DNA from: Myxococcales bacterium
GTDB lineage: Bacteria > Myxococcota_A > Polyangia > Haliangiales > Haliangiaceae
Length of the DNA: 64,000 nucleotides
Reading direction: 5' to 3'
Assembly (NCBI GenBank): GCA_016794525.1
Contig: JAEUJY010000072.1
Coordinates: 1-64,000, forward strand
A program made the position numbers and the translations under genes. The notes beneath the pieces were generated by a model. That model saw nothing but the letters and a program-made list of their open reading frames with translations, did no database searches and was not told the origin of the DNA. Of this stretch, positions 39,221 to 48,357 are shown one piece after another (the stretch's first letter is position 1; every line of letters starts with the position of its first letter).

Positions 39221-40789
39221 TCAGCCCGGCTCGGCGCGCAGCTTCCGGATCCGCAGGCTCGGCCGCTTGTGCACGACGAAGTACAGGAAGGCGCCGATCG
39301 CGACGGTGCCGACGCCCGAGAAGAACACCGTCGCGGCGGTGTCGCTGGTGAACGACCGGTTCTCGCAATCGTCGGGGCCCGACGTGGCGGCGCTGCACAC
39401 CGACTGCCCGGCCTTGTTCAAGAGGCCCATGGCCACCGCGGTGCCGAGCGCGGCGCTGCCGCCGGTGATCATCAACCCCTCGCCGATGTACTTGGCGGCG
39501 TAGCGTCGACCGGGCACGACGGTGACGTCGAGATCGGCGTCGACCTCGAGCGACCGCACCAGCTCGTCGTTGCCGAGCCCGGCGCGCCGCAGCGTCACCT
39601 GCAGCGGACCCGGCGGCGCCGCGAAGCGGCAGTCGCTGCCGCGGCAGTACTGCCGGAGGCCGATCGGCCGTCCATCGAACCGCGTCGCCCCCGTGGCCAG
39701 CCGCGGCGCGCCCGGCAGCTCGCGCAGGATGATCGTGTACATGCCGTCGCGCGGTGCGCCGATCGACGGGCCCGACTCGCCGGCGATCAACCGGCGGGCC
39801 GCGTCGGCCGCGTCCGCCCAGCTGGCGCGCAGGGTGCCCCGCGGCGCACCGTCGCGATCCGACAGCACCAGGCGCACCTCGGAGCCTTCGTCCATCACGA
39901 CGAGGCTGGCCCCGCCCGGCGGCGCGGTGGGGCCGAGCGCCGTGGCCACGCTGCTCGCGTCGCGACCGACTCGCTCGCTGCGCGCGTACGCGCTCGCGTA
40001 GGTCAGCGTCAGCGCGTCGCCGACGATCGGCAGCACGTCGAGGTCCACCAGCGCCAGCGGCGCGGGGACCACCTCGCCGGCCGGGATGCGGACCAGCGGG
40101 CTGCACCGCATCGTCGCGCGGCAGCGCACGTGGACCAGCGCGTCGCGATCGGCGGGGACGTCGAACTCGACCGTGTCGCCCCGCAGTCGCGCGTCGGCGG
40201 GCAACCCATCGACGTAGATCGCGGGCAGGTCGTGCGTGCCGGCGGCGCGCGAGCGGAACATCGACGCCAGCACGGTCGCGGTCCGGGTCGACCTGCTGTC
40301 GCGGTCGAGGCACCGCGCGGCGAGTCGAGCGGCGCCGGCGAAGCGGTCCCACGCGTAGTACGGGGCGCGGGGCCCGTCGGGCGGGTTGCCGGCGGCGCGC
40401 GCGAGGATCGCGGCCGCCAGGGTGACCGCCGCGGTGTCGCCGTGTGGGGATGGCGGCGCGGTGCCGTCCGTCCAGCACGTGCGCTCCACCAGGCCCGCGG
40501 CCTCGTCGAGCTCGGCGGTGGTCGCCGGCAGGTACGCGTCGCGGGTGCGGTCCTGCCACGCCTGCGCCTGGGCCGCGCGATCGATGCCCTGGGCGTGGGC
40601 GATCTGGTCGGCGAGGGCGAGCAGCGCGACGTGGTGCGCGCCGCCCTTGGCCTCGGCGATCAGCACGGTGATCGGCTCGGTCGGCGCGTCGTCGTCCGCT
40701 CGCGCCGGGCGCGGCGCGACCATCGCTGCGACCGCGACGCATCCCGCCACGACGGCGAGGCGAGCCTTCTGCGAGTTGCGGCGCGGCAC
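39221..40789 (-). CDS. Secreted membrane-anchored protein of unknown function
   Basis: GTG 40789 starts a signal peptide (ARLAVVAGCVAVAAMVA, cleavage near PARA). The mature protein (about 490 residues) has an N-terminal helical part (HHVALLALADQIAHAQGIDR), a beta-rich middle (LRGDTVEFDVPADRDALVHV, LALVDLDVLPIVGDALTLT) and a C-terminal beta region (LQVTLRRAGLGNDELVRSLE). It ends in a hydrophobic segment (AATVFFSGVGTVAIGAFLYF) followed by a basic tail, so it is likely anchored. The family is not recognised. Confidence 0.75.
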   Translation of the reverse strand: MPRRNSQKARLAVVAGCVAVAAMVAPRPARADDDAPTEPITVLIAEAKGGAHHVALLALADQIAHAQGIDRAAQAQAWQDRTRDAYLPATTAELDEAAGLVERTCWTDGTAPPSPHGDTAAVTLAAAILARAAGNPPDGPRAPYYAWDRFAGAARLAARCLDRDSRSTRTATVLASMFRSRAAGTHDLPAIYVDGLPADARLRGDTVEFDVPADRDALVHVRCRATMRCSPLVRIPAGEVVPAPLALVDLDVLPIVGDALTLTYASAYARSERVGRDASSVATALGPTAPPGGASLVVMDEGSEVRLVLSDRDGAPRGTLRASWADAADAARRLIAGESGPSIGAPRDGMYTIILRELPGAPRLATGATRFDGRPIGLRQYCRGSDCRFAAPPGPLQVTLRRAGLGNDELVRSLEVDADLDVTVVPGRRYAAKYIGEGLMITGGSAALGTAVAMGLLNKAGQSVCSAATSGPDDCENRSFTSDTAATVFFSGVGTVAIGAFLYFVVHKRPSLRIRKLRAEPG

Positions 40790-40943
40790 GCTCGCGCATA
40801 CAGCAAGCGCGGTGCCAGGCGTACGTGCGTCGAGACCGGCCGCGCGGGCCTCCGGGCTGGCAAAGTTCTGACGGCGAGTGTCGATCGACGCGGCGCCTCC
40901 GTCCGGAACCCGCCGGCCGGGTCGCGGCCGGCGCGGCGTTGGT

Positions 40944-41867
40944 TCAGTAGGTGAGCGTCGTGGTCTCGGTCATGCGCGACGCCGAGCGCATCCGCGGCGA
41001 GCTGTCGCCGCGGGCGTCGACGATCGCGACGCTGCGCAGGCGGCCGGTGGCGACCTCGACGCCGAACGTCAGGCTCACGCCGCGCACCTCGGCGCCAGCC
41101 GGCGCGGTCGAGGTGAAGAACGCGAAGCGGAACGTCGCGACGCCGTCGGCCACCGTCGCCAAGGTCAGGTAGATCGGCACGTCGAGCGGGTCGCCGCTGC
41201 CGGCGATCGCCTGCTCCTCGGCCGTCAGCGTGACGGTCTCGCCGACGCGCAACGTGCGGCCCTTCAGCACGGTGAGCAGCGGCGCGTCGCGGCCCAGCTC
41301 GCCGCCGCCGTAGATGTTCTCGAGCTCCTCGCGCTCGCGATCGCCGATCGGGTAGCCGCTGCCGGCGCGGCTGACCGCGACCGCCGGGCCGTCGCCGCGC
41401 ACCTCGACCCGGTACTCGCCCGACACCAGCGTCTGCGCCTTGGGCGCGTCGTCGTCGAACGTCACGGTCTCGCGGCCGTCGTCGAACGCCGCGTCGAGGG
41501 CGGTCGCGCGGCCGCCGCCGACGGCGGTGACGCGCTCGTCGGCGTGGAAGTGGCGCACGGTGCGCTGGCGGCGGATGTCGTCGTCCCACCCGCTCGTGTA
41601 CAGCGCGAGGTGCGCGATGTCGCGGGTCCGGCGCTCGCCGACCGCCGCGGGGGCCCACGTGATCGCGATCGGCGCGCCGCTCGGGCTCGACGCCGGCCCG
41701 GCGAACTCCGCCGGATTGGGCGGCGGCGCCTCGGGCACCGGATCGGCCGCGACGCTGGCGGGCGCCTCGGGCGACGGCGCGGGATCGAGCGTTGGGTAGT
41801 CGGGCTTGCCGGCGGGCACACCGCAGGCGAACAGCCCGACCATCACGAGCGACAGGCGGAGGCGCAT
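40944..41867 (-). CDS. Predicted lipoprotein of unknown function
   Basis: ATG 41867 gives MRLRLSLVMVGLFAC, a clear lipoprotein signal, then a Pro/Asp/Ala linker (about 20-60). The mature 245 residues contain a beta-rich fold with alternating V/T/I segments (RGDGPAVAVSRAGSGYPIGD, LRVGETVTLTAEEQAIAG, VATFRFAFFTSTAP) and no catalytic motif. It lies leftward between two other envelope genes. The function is unknown. Confidence 0.72.
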   Translation of the reverse strand: MRLRLSLVMVGLFACGVPAGKPDYPTLDPAPSPEAPASVAADPVPEAPPPNPAEFAGPASSPSGAPIAITWAPAAVGERRTRDIAHLALYTSGWDDDIRRQRTVRHFHADERVTAVGGGRATALDAAFDDGRETVTFDDDAPKAQTLVSGEYRVEVRGDGPAVAVSRAGSGYPIGDREREELENIYGGGELGRDAPLLTVLKGRTLRVGETVTLTAEEQAIAGSGDPLDVPIYLTLATVADGVATFRFAFFTSTAPAGAEVRGVSLTFGVEVATGRLRSVAIVDARGDSSPRMRSASRMTETTTLTY

Positions 41868-41957
41868 CGCGCGATCGTGCCACAGCGCCGGCGGGGAGCG
41901 CGTCACCCCGCGCCGGCGTGTGGTCGATGGCTACCTGGGCGCGAGGCCCCGGGCGGC

Positions 41958-44900
41958 TCAGCGCCGCGCGCGGCGGCGCCGCAGCAGCACGAGCAGCGGC
42001 AGCCCGGCCAGCGCCAGCTGACCCGGCGCGGCGTCGTCGCCGTTGGTGCTGCAGCCGCAGCCGCCGTTGTCGGCGTCCGCGACCTTGACGACCACGCTGA
42101 CCGTGGCCGGCGCGCTCACGACGGCGTCGGGGTTGGTGACCACGAGCCGGAACGTCAGCACCAGGTCGGCGCTGGTGGCGGGCGCCGCGAAGCGCGGGCG
42201 GGCCGCGGTCGCGTCGTCGAGCGTCACCGTCGGGCCGGCGATCTGCACCCACTGGTACGTGAGGGTGCGGCCGTCGGGATCCGCGCTGGCGCTGCCGTCG
42301 AGCTGCACCTGCGCGCCCGGGGTCGTGATGACCGTCGCGCCGGCGTCGGCCACCGGCGTGCGCAGCGCCGGGCTGACGGTGACCGTGACGGTCGCCGCCG
42401 CGCTCGCCAGGCCGAGCGAGTCGCTCACCACCAGCGACAGGTCGTAGGTGGTCGCCGCGGTCACCGTCGGCGCGACGAACGTCGGCGTCGCGCTGGTCGC
42501 GTCGCTCAGCGTGATGCCGGCGGGCGCGGTCCAGGTCCACGCGAAGTGGGTGTCGCCGTCGGCGTCGGTCGCCGAACCCATCAGCGCGACCAGCTCGCCG
42601 CTGCGCGCCGTGAACGCGGTGCCGGCGTTGGCCACCGGCGCCTGGTTCACGTTGGTCACGGTGATGTCGACGGTCGCCGGCGTGCTGGCCGCCGCCGCCG
42701 GATCCGTCACCACCAGGGTCAGCGTGTAGACGGTGTCGCTGGTCACCATCGGCGCGGTGAAGGTCGGCGCCGCCACGGTCGCGTCGCTCAGCGTGATGCC
42801 GGCGGGCGCGGTCCAGGCGTAGGTCAGCGGCGCGTCACCCTCGGGGTCGGTCGCCGAACCGGCCAGCGTCACCAGCGTGCCCTCGACGACGGTCTGCGCC
42901 GGGCCGGCCACCGCGGCGGGGGCCTGGTTGACCGGCTGCACGGTGACGGTCACCGCCGCGGCGGCGCTGGTGGCCAGCCCGTCGCCGACGACCAGCTCGA
43001 AGGTGAGGTCGGTCGCGGTCGTGATCTCGGGCGCCGTGAACGACGGCTGCGCGGCGGTCGCCGACGACAGGGTCACGGTCGGCCCGGCCGTCTGCGTCCA
43101 CGCGTAGGTGAGCGTGTCGTCGCTGTCCGGGTCGCTGCTGGCGCGACCGTCGAGCCCGACGACGCTGCGCTCGGGCGCGACCACGGTGGTGCCGGCGTTG
43201 GCGACCGGCGGCCGGTTGACGTTGGTGACCGTCACCGTCGTGGTCGCCGGCGCGCTGGACGCCGCGCCGTCGGTGGCCACCACCGCGAACGTGAGCGTCG
43301 TGGTGCCGGCGCGCGGCACGACCGGCGCGGTGAACGTGGGCTGGGCCGCGGCGGCGTCGCTCAGCGCCACCATCGGGCCGCCGGTCTGGGCCCAGGCGAA
43401 GGCCACCGCGCTGCCCTCGGGGTCGACGCTGCCCGACGCGTCGAGCGTGACCGTCACCGGTCCGAACGTCGGCGCGGGGGTGAACTCGGCGACGGTCTGG
43501 GCGGCGCCGGCGCTGGCCACCGGCGCGCGGTTGACGTCGCGCACCGAGATCGTCACGGTCGACGCGGCGCTCGCGGTCAGGCCATCGTTGACCACCAGCC
43601 GGAACGTCAGGTCGGTCGCGGCGGTGACCTCGGGCGCGGTGAAGGTCGGCCGCGCCACCGTGGCCGACGACAGCGTCGCCGTCGGGCCCGCGGTCTGCGT
43701 CCACGCGTAGGTGAGCGTGTCGTCGCTGTCGGGATCGGCGCTGCCGCTCCCGTCGAGCGTGACCACCGCCCGCTCGTCGACGGTCTGCGCCGTCCCGGCG
43801 GCGGCCACCGGCGGGCGGTTGACGTTGGTGACGTTGATCTGGAGGTACGCCGGCGCGCTGGCGCTGACGCCGTCGTTGACGGTCAACTGGAAGAACAGCA
43901 CCGCCGGGCTCGCCGCGCGGGTCACCAGCGGCGCCGTGAACGTCGGCTGCCGCGCCGTCGCGTCGCTCAGCGTGACCGGCAGGCCGCCGGTCTGCAGCCA
44001 CTGGTAGGTGAGCGGCTGGCCGTCGGCGTCGAAGCTGGCCGAGCCGTCGAGGGTCACCGTCACCGGGCCGAACGCCGGCGACGCGGTGAGCTCACCGACC
44101 GCGCGGGACAGGCCCGGGTTGGCGACCGGCGCGTTGTTGCAGCCGGCCGGCTGACCGACGACCGCGTAGAACGGCGGCGCCGTGACGCCCGCCACCTGGA
44201 TGTCGTCGATGTCCCAGCCCGGCGAGCTGGTGCCGGCGTCGGACGCGATGCGGAAGCGGAGCTGCACCAGCTTGCCGGCGTAGGCCGTCCCGAGATCGAC
44301 GGTGCGCGGCGCGAAGGCCGGGTAGCCGGTGCTCTGGTTGACGTACGCGGCGCGGCCCCCGATCGGGTTGGCCGAGGCGGTGCCGAGCGTGCCGTTGTAG
44401 CCGGCGGCGGTCGCGCCGACGTCGGTCCAGGTGGTGCCGCCATCGCTGGTGATCTCGATGACGCCGCCGTCGAAGACCGGCGACTCGAACGAGTAGCGGT
44501 GGCGGAACGTCAGCACCAGCGGCTGGCTGGCCGAGACGAACATCGCGGGCGAAACCAGGTCCGAGGTCCCGGCCTGCGACGCGCTCGCGCCCGCCCAGCG
44601 GTGGTCGGTCGTCGATACCGTCAGGCGCTGCCAGATCTCGGTGGCGCCCAGCGAGGCCGGCGTGTTGGTCACCTGCCACGCCGTGGCGGAGGCCTCGACG
44701 GTGTCGGTGAAGGCGGCGTTGGCGACCACGTCGTAGTTGCCGAGGAGCGAGAACGTCGCCGGCGCCGGCGCGCCGCCGCCGAGGTCGGGCACGGTGACGG
44801 TGACGTCGTAGGCCGTCGCGGCCGCCGGCAGGCCGGCCATCGCGATCGGCACGGTCGCGGTGACGGTCTGGAACTGACCGACCGCGGGGAGGGCGACGGT

Positions 44901-47654
44901 GGTGCCGCTGGGGAACGTGATGCCGGCGGTGGGGCTGCTCACGGTGGCGGTCGACGGCGCCAGCGCGGCGTTGCCGACGTTGCGGAACGTGATCTGGAGC
45001 GTGCCGGTCTCGCCGTTGTCGAGCACGCCGTCGGCGTTGCACGCGGGCGCGACGTCGTCGACGACGACCGCGCTCGTCGCGACGATCGCGGCGCCGACGC
45101 TGAAGCTCTCGACGACCGGGGTGTTGGTGGCGCTGGCGCGGTCGGGCGCGACCGCGAAGGCGCCGGCGCCGCGCTTGGCGAACGCCTGGGTGAAGCGGGC
45201 GTAGTCGACGGCGTCGGTCGCGAGCGCGACGCCGAGCAGCGCGTCGCGGGCCTCGAGCAGCGTCGGGTTGGCCGGGGTCAGCTTGTAGGCGGCGACCAGG
45301 TAGTTGCGCCAGCGATCGCGGGCCTGCTCGAAGGTCAGCCGCGGCGACGCGCCCTGGGTGTCACGGAGCAGCGCCGCGTAGCACTCCCACAGCATCGTGG
45401 CCCAGACCTCGCCGGTGTTGTGGACCTCCGAGTTGGTCGCCGCGTTGGCGTTGACCGGCGGGCCGACCGGCAGCGGGTTGCTGTCGCTGATGTGCTTGAA
45501 GGTCAGCGGGTTCTTGGTCAGGTCCGTCGAGTACGGGTAGCGGCGGATGCCGAAGTAGTAGGGGTTGTTGCGCGCGAAGCTGCCGCCGGCGTAGCCGGTC
45601 AGCGCGTAGACGCCGTTCCAGGTGGCGTTGGTGGGCTCGGCGTCGTCGCCGCGGCGCACCGTCTGCAGCATGGCGTGGGTGTCGGCCCAGCCCTCGCCGA
45701 GGCCGCGCGCCATGTTGGTGCCCAGGCCGTTGGCGTTGAACACCAGGCGGTTCGAGATGTAGTGGCCCCACTCGTGGGCCATCACCTGGTTGTCGATGTC
45801 GCCGTCGCGCAGCGCGGTCGTGCGCGTCATGCCGGCGGTGCCGGGCCCGCCCGCGACGGCGGCGCGGAGCGTGTTGCCGTCGGCGAGGTTCACCGACAGC
45901 GCCGGGATGGTGGGCGGGGTCTGGCCGGCGGTGAGCGCCATGCCCGGCGCGACGGTCGGGTTGGCCGACGCCGCGACGTTGGCGATGATCACGCCGGCCG
46001 CGCCGGCGGCCTGCGCCGTGGCGGCCTTCACGCTGAAGCCGCAGGTGCCGCGGTCGACGACCACGATCGTGCCGGTGTAGGTACCGGTCAGCGCGGTGCA
46101 GGCGTCGGCGGGCACGCCGCGGACGATCGCCGTGGTGCCCGGGAGCGCGAAGTTGGTGGCGCCCCAGCCCGACGGCAGACCGACGGTGTCGATCGTCGCC
46201 GCGGTCGGCGCGGTCAAGGTGATGCGGGCCGAGGAGAAGTCCCACAGGAACATCTGCATGCGCGGGCGCCCGCCGTCGGCCGGCGTGCTCATGTTCGCGT
46301 TGTTCTTGCCGCTGGCGTCCTGGGCTTCGCCGCGGATCGCGTCGCCCTGCAGGCCGCCGCGCCCGTAGTTCACCATCTGGGCGTTGCCGGCGCGCTCGTC
46401 GAAGCCGGCCACGTAGTACCAGTCGTGCCAGAAGTTCACGTTGTAGAAGAGCTGGGTGATCGCCGCCTTCTGCGCGGTCACGCTGACCGGATCGATCGCC
46501 GTGTCGAGGACGCGGTCGAAGGTGTCAGGCGCGGTGACCTCGGCGCGGAAGTCGGTGCCCGGCGTGAAGCCGTCGGGGTTGGTGATGTCGGCGTAGGCGT
46601 CGACGTTGTTGCCCAGCGTCTCGGTCGCGCCCGGCGGCAGCCAGTCGTCGTGGACGCCGAGCGTGGTGAGGCTCGACAGCGTCAGGCTGACCGGCGGCAG
46701 GAACGGCACGGTGTAGGCGTTGGTGCTGGCGCCGGGGAGCGGCGTCGTGGCGTTGCCCTGCGGACCGTCGTCGGGGAGCGGCAGCTGGCCCGGCGTCGTG
46801 TCGGCCCACACGCGGTACGTGACCGGGTGGTCGGAGGCCGACAGGTCGTTCTTGAACAGCACCGCGCCGTCGGTGGCCGACACGACGTACGCGAAGTAGC
46901 GCGGGGCGCCGGTCGCGTCGTTGCCGGCGTCGACCTCGACGTAGTAGGCGTCGACGAGCGCGTGGTCCGCGGCGCGGAACCACACCTTCTTGAGGCGGAC
47001 CGGATCCCGGGTCGCGCGAGTGGCGAACTCCTGGTAGCCGCCGTCCGCGGTCCGCGGCGCGGCGACGCTCGCGAGGTCGATCGCGATCCCGCCGGCGTCG
47101 GTCACCGCGTCGGCCACCGCGCGCCCGGGCGGCAGCGCGAAGCTGGGGCGGATGCCGCCCTTGGCGGCGCGCGGCAGGTCGCCGGTGACGAAGCCCGACA
47201 GCGCCACCGCGTCGAGGCGGCGATCCATCGCCACCGCGACGACCTCGTTCCACACCTCGACGCCGTCGATCTGACGGGCGAAGCGGGCGATGATCGCGCC
47301 GTCGCCGGTGTCGTGGAGATCGCGCAGCGCGAGCGTCGAGACGTCCTGCGCGCGCAGCCGGTACAGCGAGCCGTACGCGCGCAGGTGCTCGCGCGCCGCG
47401 TCCTCGGCGGTCGTGATGCCCCGGCTGGCGATGACGCCCTTGAGCGCCGGATCGGCCCACACGAACGCTGGCACGTTCGCGCGTTCGTCGCGTGACACGA
47501 CGTACGGCGACGGCGGCGTCGTCGTCGCGACCGCGCCTGCGACGGCGGCATCACTGCCGGGCCCGACCACCTGCGGGTCGGACGAGCAGCTCGCCAGCGC
47601 GAGCGCGGCGAAGGTTAGTGTGAAGAGACTCCCAGACGTCGGCATCCGCTCCAT
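41958..47654 (-). CDS. M36 (fungalysin) metalloprotease with PA domain, seven PKD-like repeats and a MYXO-CTERM-like tail
   Basis: ATG 47654 starts a signal ending LALASC, a possible lipobox. The product (about 1900 residues) has an FTP-like propeptide region (residues about 50-280) and then the M36 catalytic domain. The zinc motif HEWGH lies at residues 627-631 (MAHEWGHYISNRLV), and GEGWADTHAML supplies the third ligand. A PA domain is inserted before it (FSVKAATAQAAGAAGVIIAN). After the protease come a beta-sandwich, then seven PKD-like repeats that start with N(R/Q)PPVA-type sequences (about residues 1170-1860). The end (GCGCSTNGDD, then LALAGLPLLVLLRRRRARR) fits the MYXO-CTERM signal. It is a secreted or surface protease; substrate and maturation are not readable. 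Confidence 0.9.
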   Translation of the reverse strand: MERMPTSGSLFTLTFAALALASCSSDPQVVGPGSDAAVAGAVATTTPPSPYVVSRDERANVPAFVWADPALKGVIASRGITTAEDAAREHLRAYGSLYRLRAQDVSTLALRDLHDTGDGAIIARFARQIDGVEVWNEVVAVAMDRRLDAVALSGFVTGDLPRAAKGGIRPSFALPPGRAVADAVTDAGGIAIDLASVAAPRTADGGYQEFATRATRDPVRLKKVWFRAADHALVDAYYVEVDAGNDATGAPRYFAYVVSATDGAVLFKNDLSASDHPVTYRVWADTTPGQLPLPDDGPQGNATTPLPGASTNAYTVPFLPPVSLTLSSLTTLGVHDDWLPPGATETLGNNVDAYADITNPDGFTPGTDFRAEVTAPDTFDRVLDTAIDPVSVTAQKAAITQLFYNVNFWHDWYYVAGFDERAGNAQMVNYGRGGLQGDAIRGEAQDASGKNNANMSTPADGGRPRMQMFLWDFSSARITLTAPTAATIDTVGLPSGWGATNFALPGTTAIVRGVPADACTALTGTYTGTIVVVDRGTCGFSVKAATAQAAGAAGVIIANVAASANPTVAPGMALTAGQTPPTIPALSVNLADGNTLRAAVAGGPGTAGMTRTTALRDGDIDNQVMAHEWGHYISNRLVFNANGLGTNMARGLGEGWADTHAMLQTVRRGDDAEPTNATWNGVYALTGYAGGSFARNNPYYFGIRRYPYSTDLTKNPLTFKHISDSNPLPVGPPVNANAATNSEVHNTGEVWATMLWECYAALLRDTQGASPRLTFEQARDRWRNYLVAAYKLTPANPTLLEARDALLGVALATDAVDYARFTQAFAKRGAGAFAVAPDRASATNTPVVESFSVGAAIVATSAVVVDDVAPACNADGVLDNGETGTLQITFRNVGNAALAPSTATVSSPTAGITFPSGTTVALPAVGQFQTVTATVPIAMAGLPAAATAYDVTVTVPDLGGGAPAPATFSLLGNYDVVANAAFTDTVEASATAWQVTNTPASLGATEIWQRLTVSTTDHRWAGASASQAGTSDLVSPAMFVSASQPLVLTFRHRYSFESPVFDGGVIEITSDGGTTWTDVGATAAGYNGTLGTASANPIGGRAAYVNQSTGYPAFAPRTVDLGTAYAGKLVQLRFRIASDAGTSSPGWDIDDIQVAGVTAPPFYAVVGQPAGCNNAPVANPGLSRAVGELTASPAFGPVTVTLDGSASFDADGQPLTYQWLQTGGLPVTLSDATARQPTFTAPLVTRAASPAVLFFQLTVNDGVSASAPAYLQINVTNVNRPPVAAAGTAQTVDERAVVTLDGSGSADPDSDDTLTYAWTQTAGPTATLSSATVARPTFTAPEVTAATDLTFRLVVNDGLTASAASTVTISVRDVNRAPVASAGAAQTVAEFTPAPTFGPVTVTLDASGSVDPEGSAVAFAWAQTGGPMVALSDAAAAQPTFTAPVVPRAGTTTLTFAVVATDGAASSAPATTTVTVTNVNRPPVANAGTTVVAPERSVVGLDGRASSDPDSDDTLTYAWTQTAGPTVTLSSATAAQPSFTAPEITTATDLTFELVVGDGLATSAAAAVTVTVQPVNQAPAAVAGPAQTVVEGTLVTLAGSATDPEGDAPLTYAWTAPAGITLSDATVAAPTFTAPMVTSDTVYTLTLVVTDPAAAASTPATVDITVTNVNQAPVANAGTAFTARSGELVALMGSATDADGDTHFAWTWTAPAGITLSDATSATPTFVAPTVTAATTYDLSLVVSDSLGLASAAATVTVTVSPALRTPVADAGATVITTPGAQVQLDGSASADPDGRTLTYQWVQIAGPTVTLDDATAARPRFAAPATSADLVLTFRLVVTNPDAVVSAPATVSVVVKVADADNGGCGCSTNGDDAAPGQLALAGLPLLVLLRRRRARR
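42070..44133 (-). repeat. Seven PKD-like repeat units within the M36 protease gene
   Basis: Units of about 90-100 codons each begin with phrases such as PPVAAAGTAQTVDE and contain LTY(A/Q)W-x-Q and PTFTAP. Some adjacent units are closely related at DNA level. They are coding repeats, not CRISPR or satellite DNA. Confidence 0.85.
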
Positions 47655-47661
47655 GGCGCGG

Positions 47662-47667
47662 ACGCTA
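47662..47667 (-). promoter_or_regulatory. -10-like hexamer TAGCGT, 7 nt before ATG 47654
   Basis: TAGCGT-N7-ATG. It supports ATG 47654 over the ATG nine bases further in (47645). Confidence 0.42.
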
Positions 47668-47767
47668 ACACGGAGTCCGTCGTGGTCAGTCGCGGACCGC
47701 GCGGCGCGCGTGCGTCGAGCGCCGTGCCATCGTGGCGCGGTCTCCACTCCGGATCGCCGCGGCGCGA

Positions 47768-48136
47768 TCAGGCCCGCAGGATCTTGGCCATGGGCTTACC
47801 TTTGGCCAGTTCGTCGACGAGCTTGTCGAGGTAGCGGATCTTGCGCATCAGCGGGTCGGCGACCTCTTCGACGCGGACGCCACAGACGACCCCGGTGATC
47901 AGCCCGACGTTGGGGTGCAGGCGCGGCGCGTCGGTGAAGAAGGTCGCGATGTCGACCTTGGCGTCGATCGCGCGGCGCAGCTGCGCGGCGCTGTACCCGG
48001 TGAGCCAGGTGATGACCTGATCGACCTCGGCCTGGGTGCGGCCCTTCTTCGCGACCTTCTGCACGTACAGCGGGTACACGCTGGCGAAGGACATCGCGAA
48101 GATCCGGGGCGGCTTGGTCGGCGCGGGTGAGGCCAT
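47768..48136 (-). CDS. DUF2200 family protein
   Basis: ATG 48136 starts a 122-residue soluble protein that matches DUF2200 from end to end. Characteristic are [60 protein letters not shown] and [20 protein letters not shown], with the terminal [13 protein letters not shown]. The family is widespread in bacteria without a known function. A TAGCGT hexamer lies 14 nt upstream, further than at most other genes here. An upstream in-frame ATG would add an unlikely Arg/Ala-rich tail. Confidence 0.9.
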   Translation of the reverse strand: MASPAPTKPPRIFAMSFASVYPLYVQKVAKKGRTQAEVDQVITWLTGYSAAQLRRAIDAKVDIATFFTDAPRLHPNVGLITGVVCGVRVEEVADPLMRKIRYLDKLVDELAKGKPMAKILRA

Positions 48137-48357
48137 CGGTGCGTGGCGCGACGCTATCACTGCCGCGCGTGGCGCGGCGGCCGTCCGATGCGCCCGCCGC
48201 GACGTGATGGCGCAGCGACGCGGGTTCGCGGCGGCGACGACGGGGCACGACGCGGCAACGCGCGGCATGTCGACGATCACGCGCGGAACGCTGTCACGGT
48301 GGGCGCGCGGGGCGCTCTAGGGGCGGGCAACACGGACCTCGTCCGAAAGGAATGCTC

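Noticed and set aside
42070-44133. Repeated DNA that could be taken for a CRISPR or satellite array
   Set aside because: The unit is about 280 bp, in phase with a reading frame and encodes PKD-like domains; there are no short palindromic repeats or spacers.
40878-47495. A plus-strand open frame of over 2200 codons
   Set aside because: It is the antisense of the M36 protease gene. The opposite strand encodes HEWGH, PA and PKD-like domains; the plus frame is Arg/Ala/Gly-rich and has no domain.
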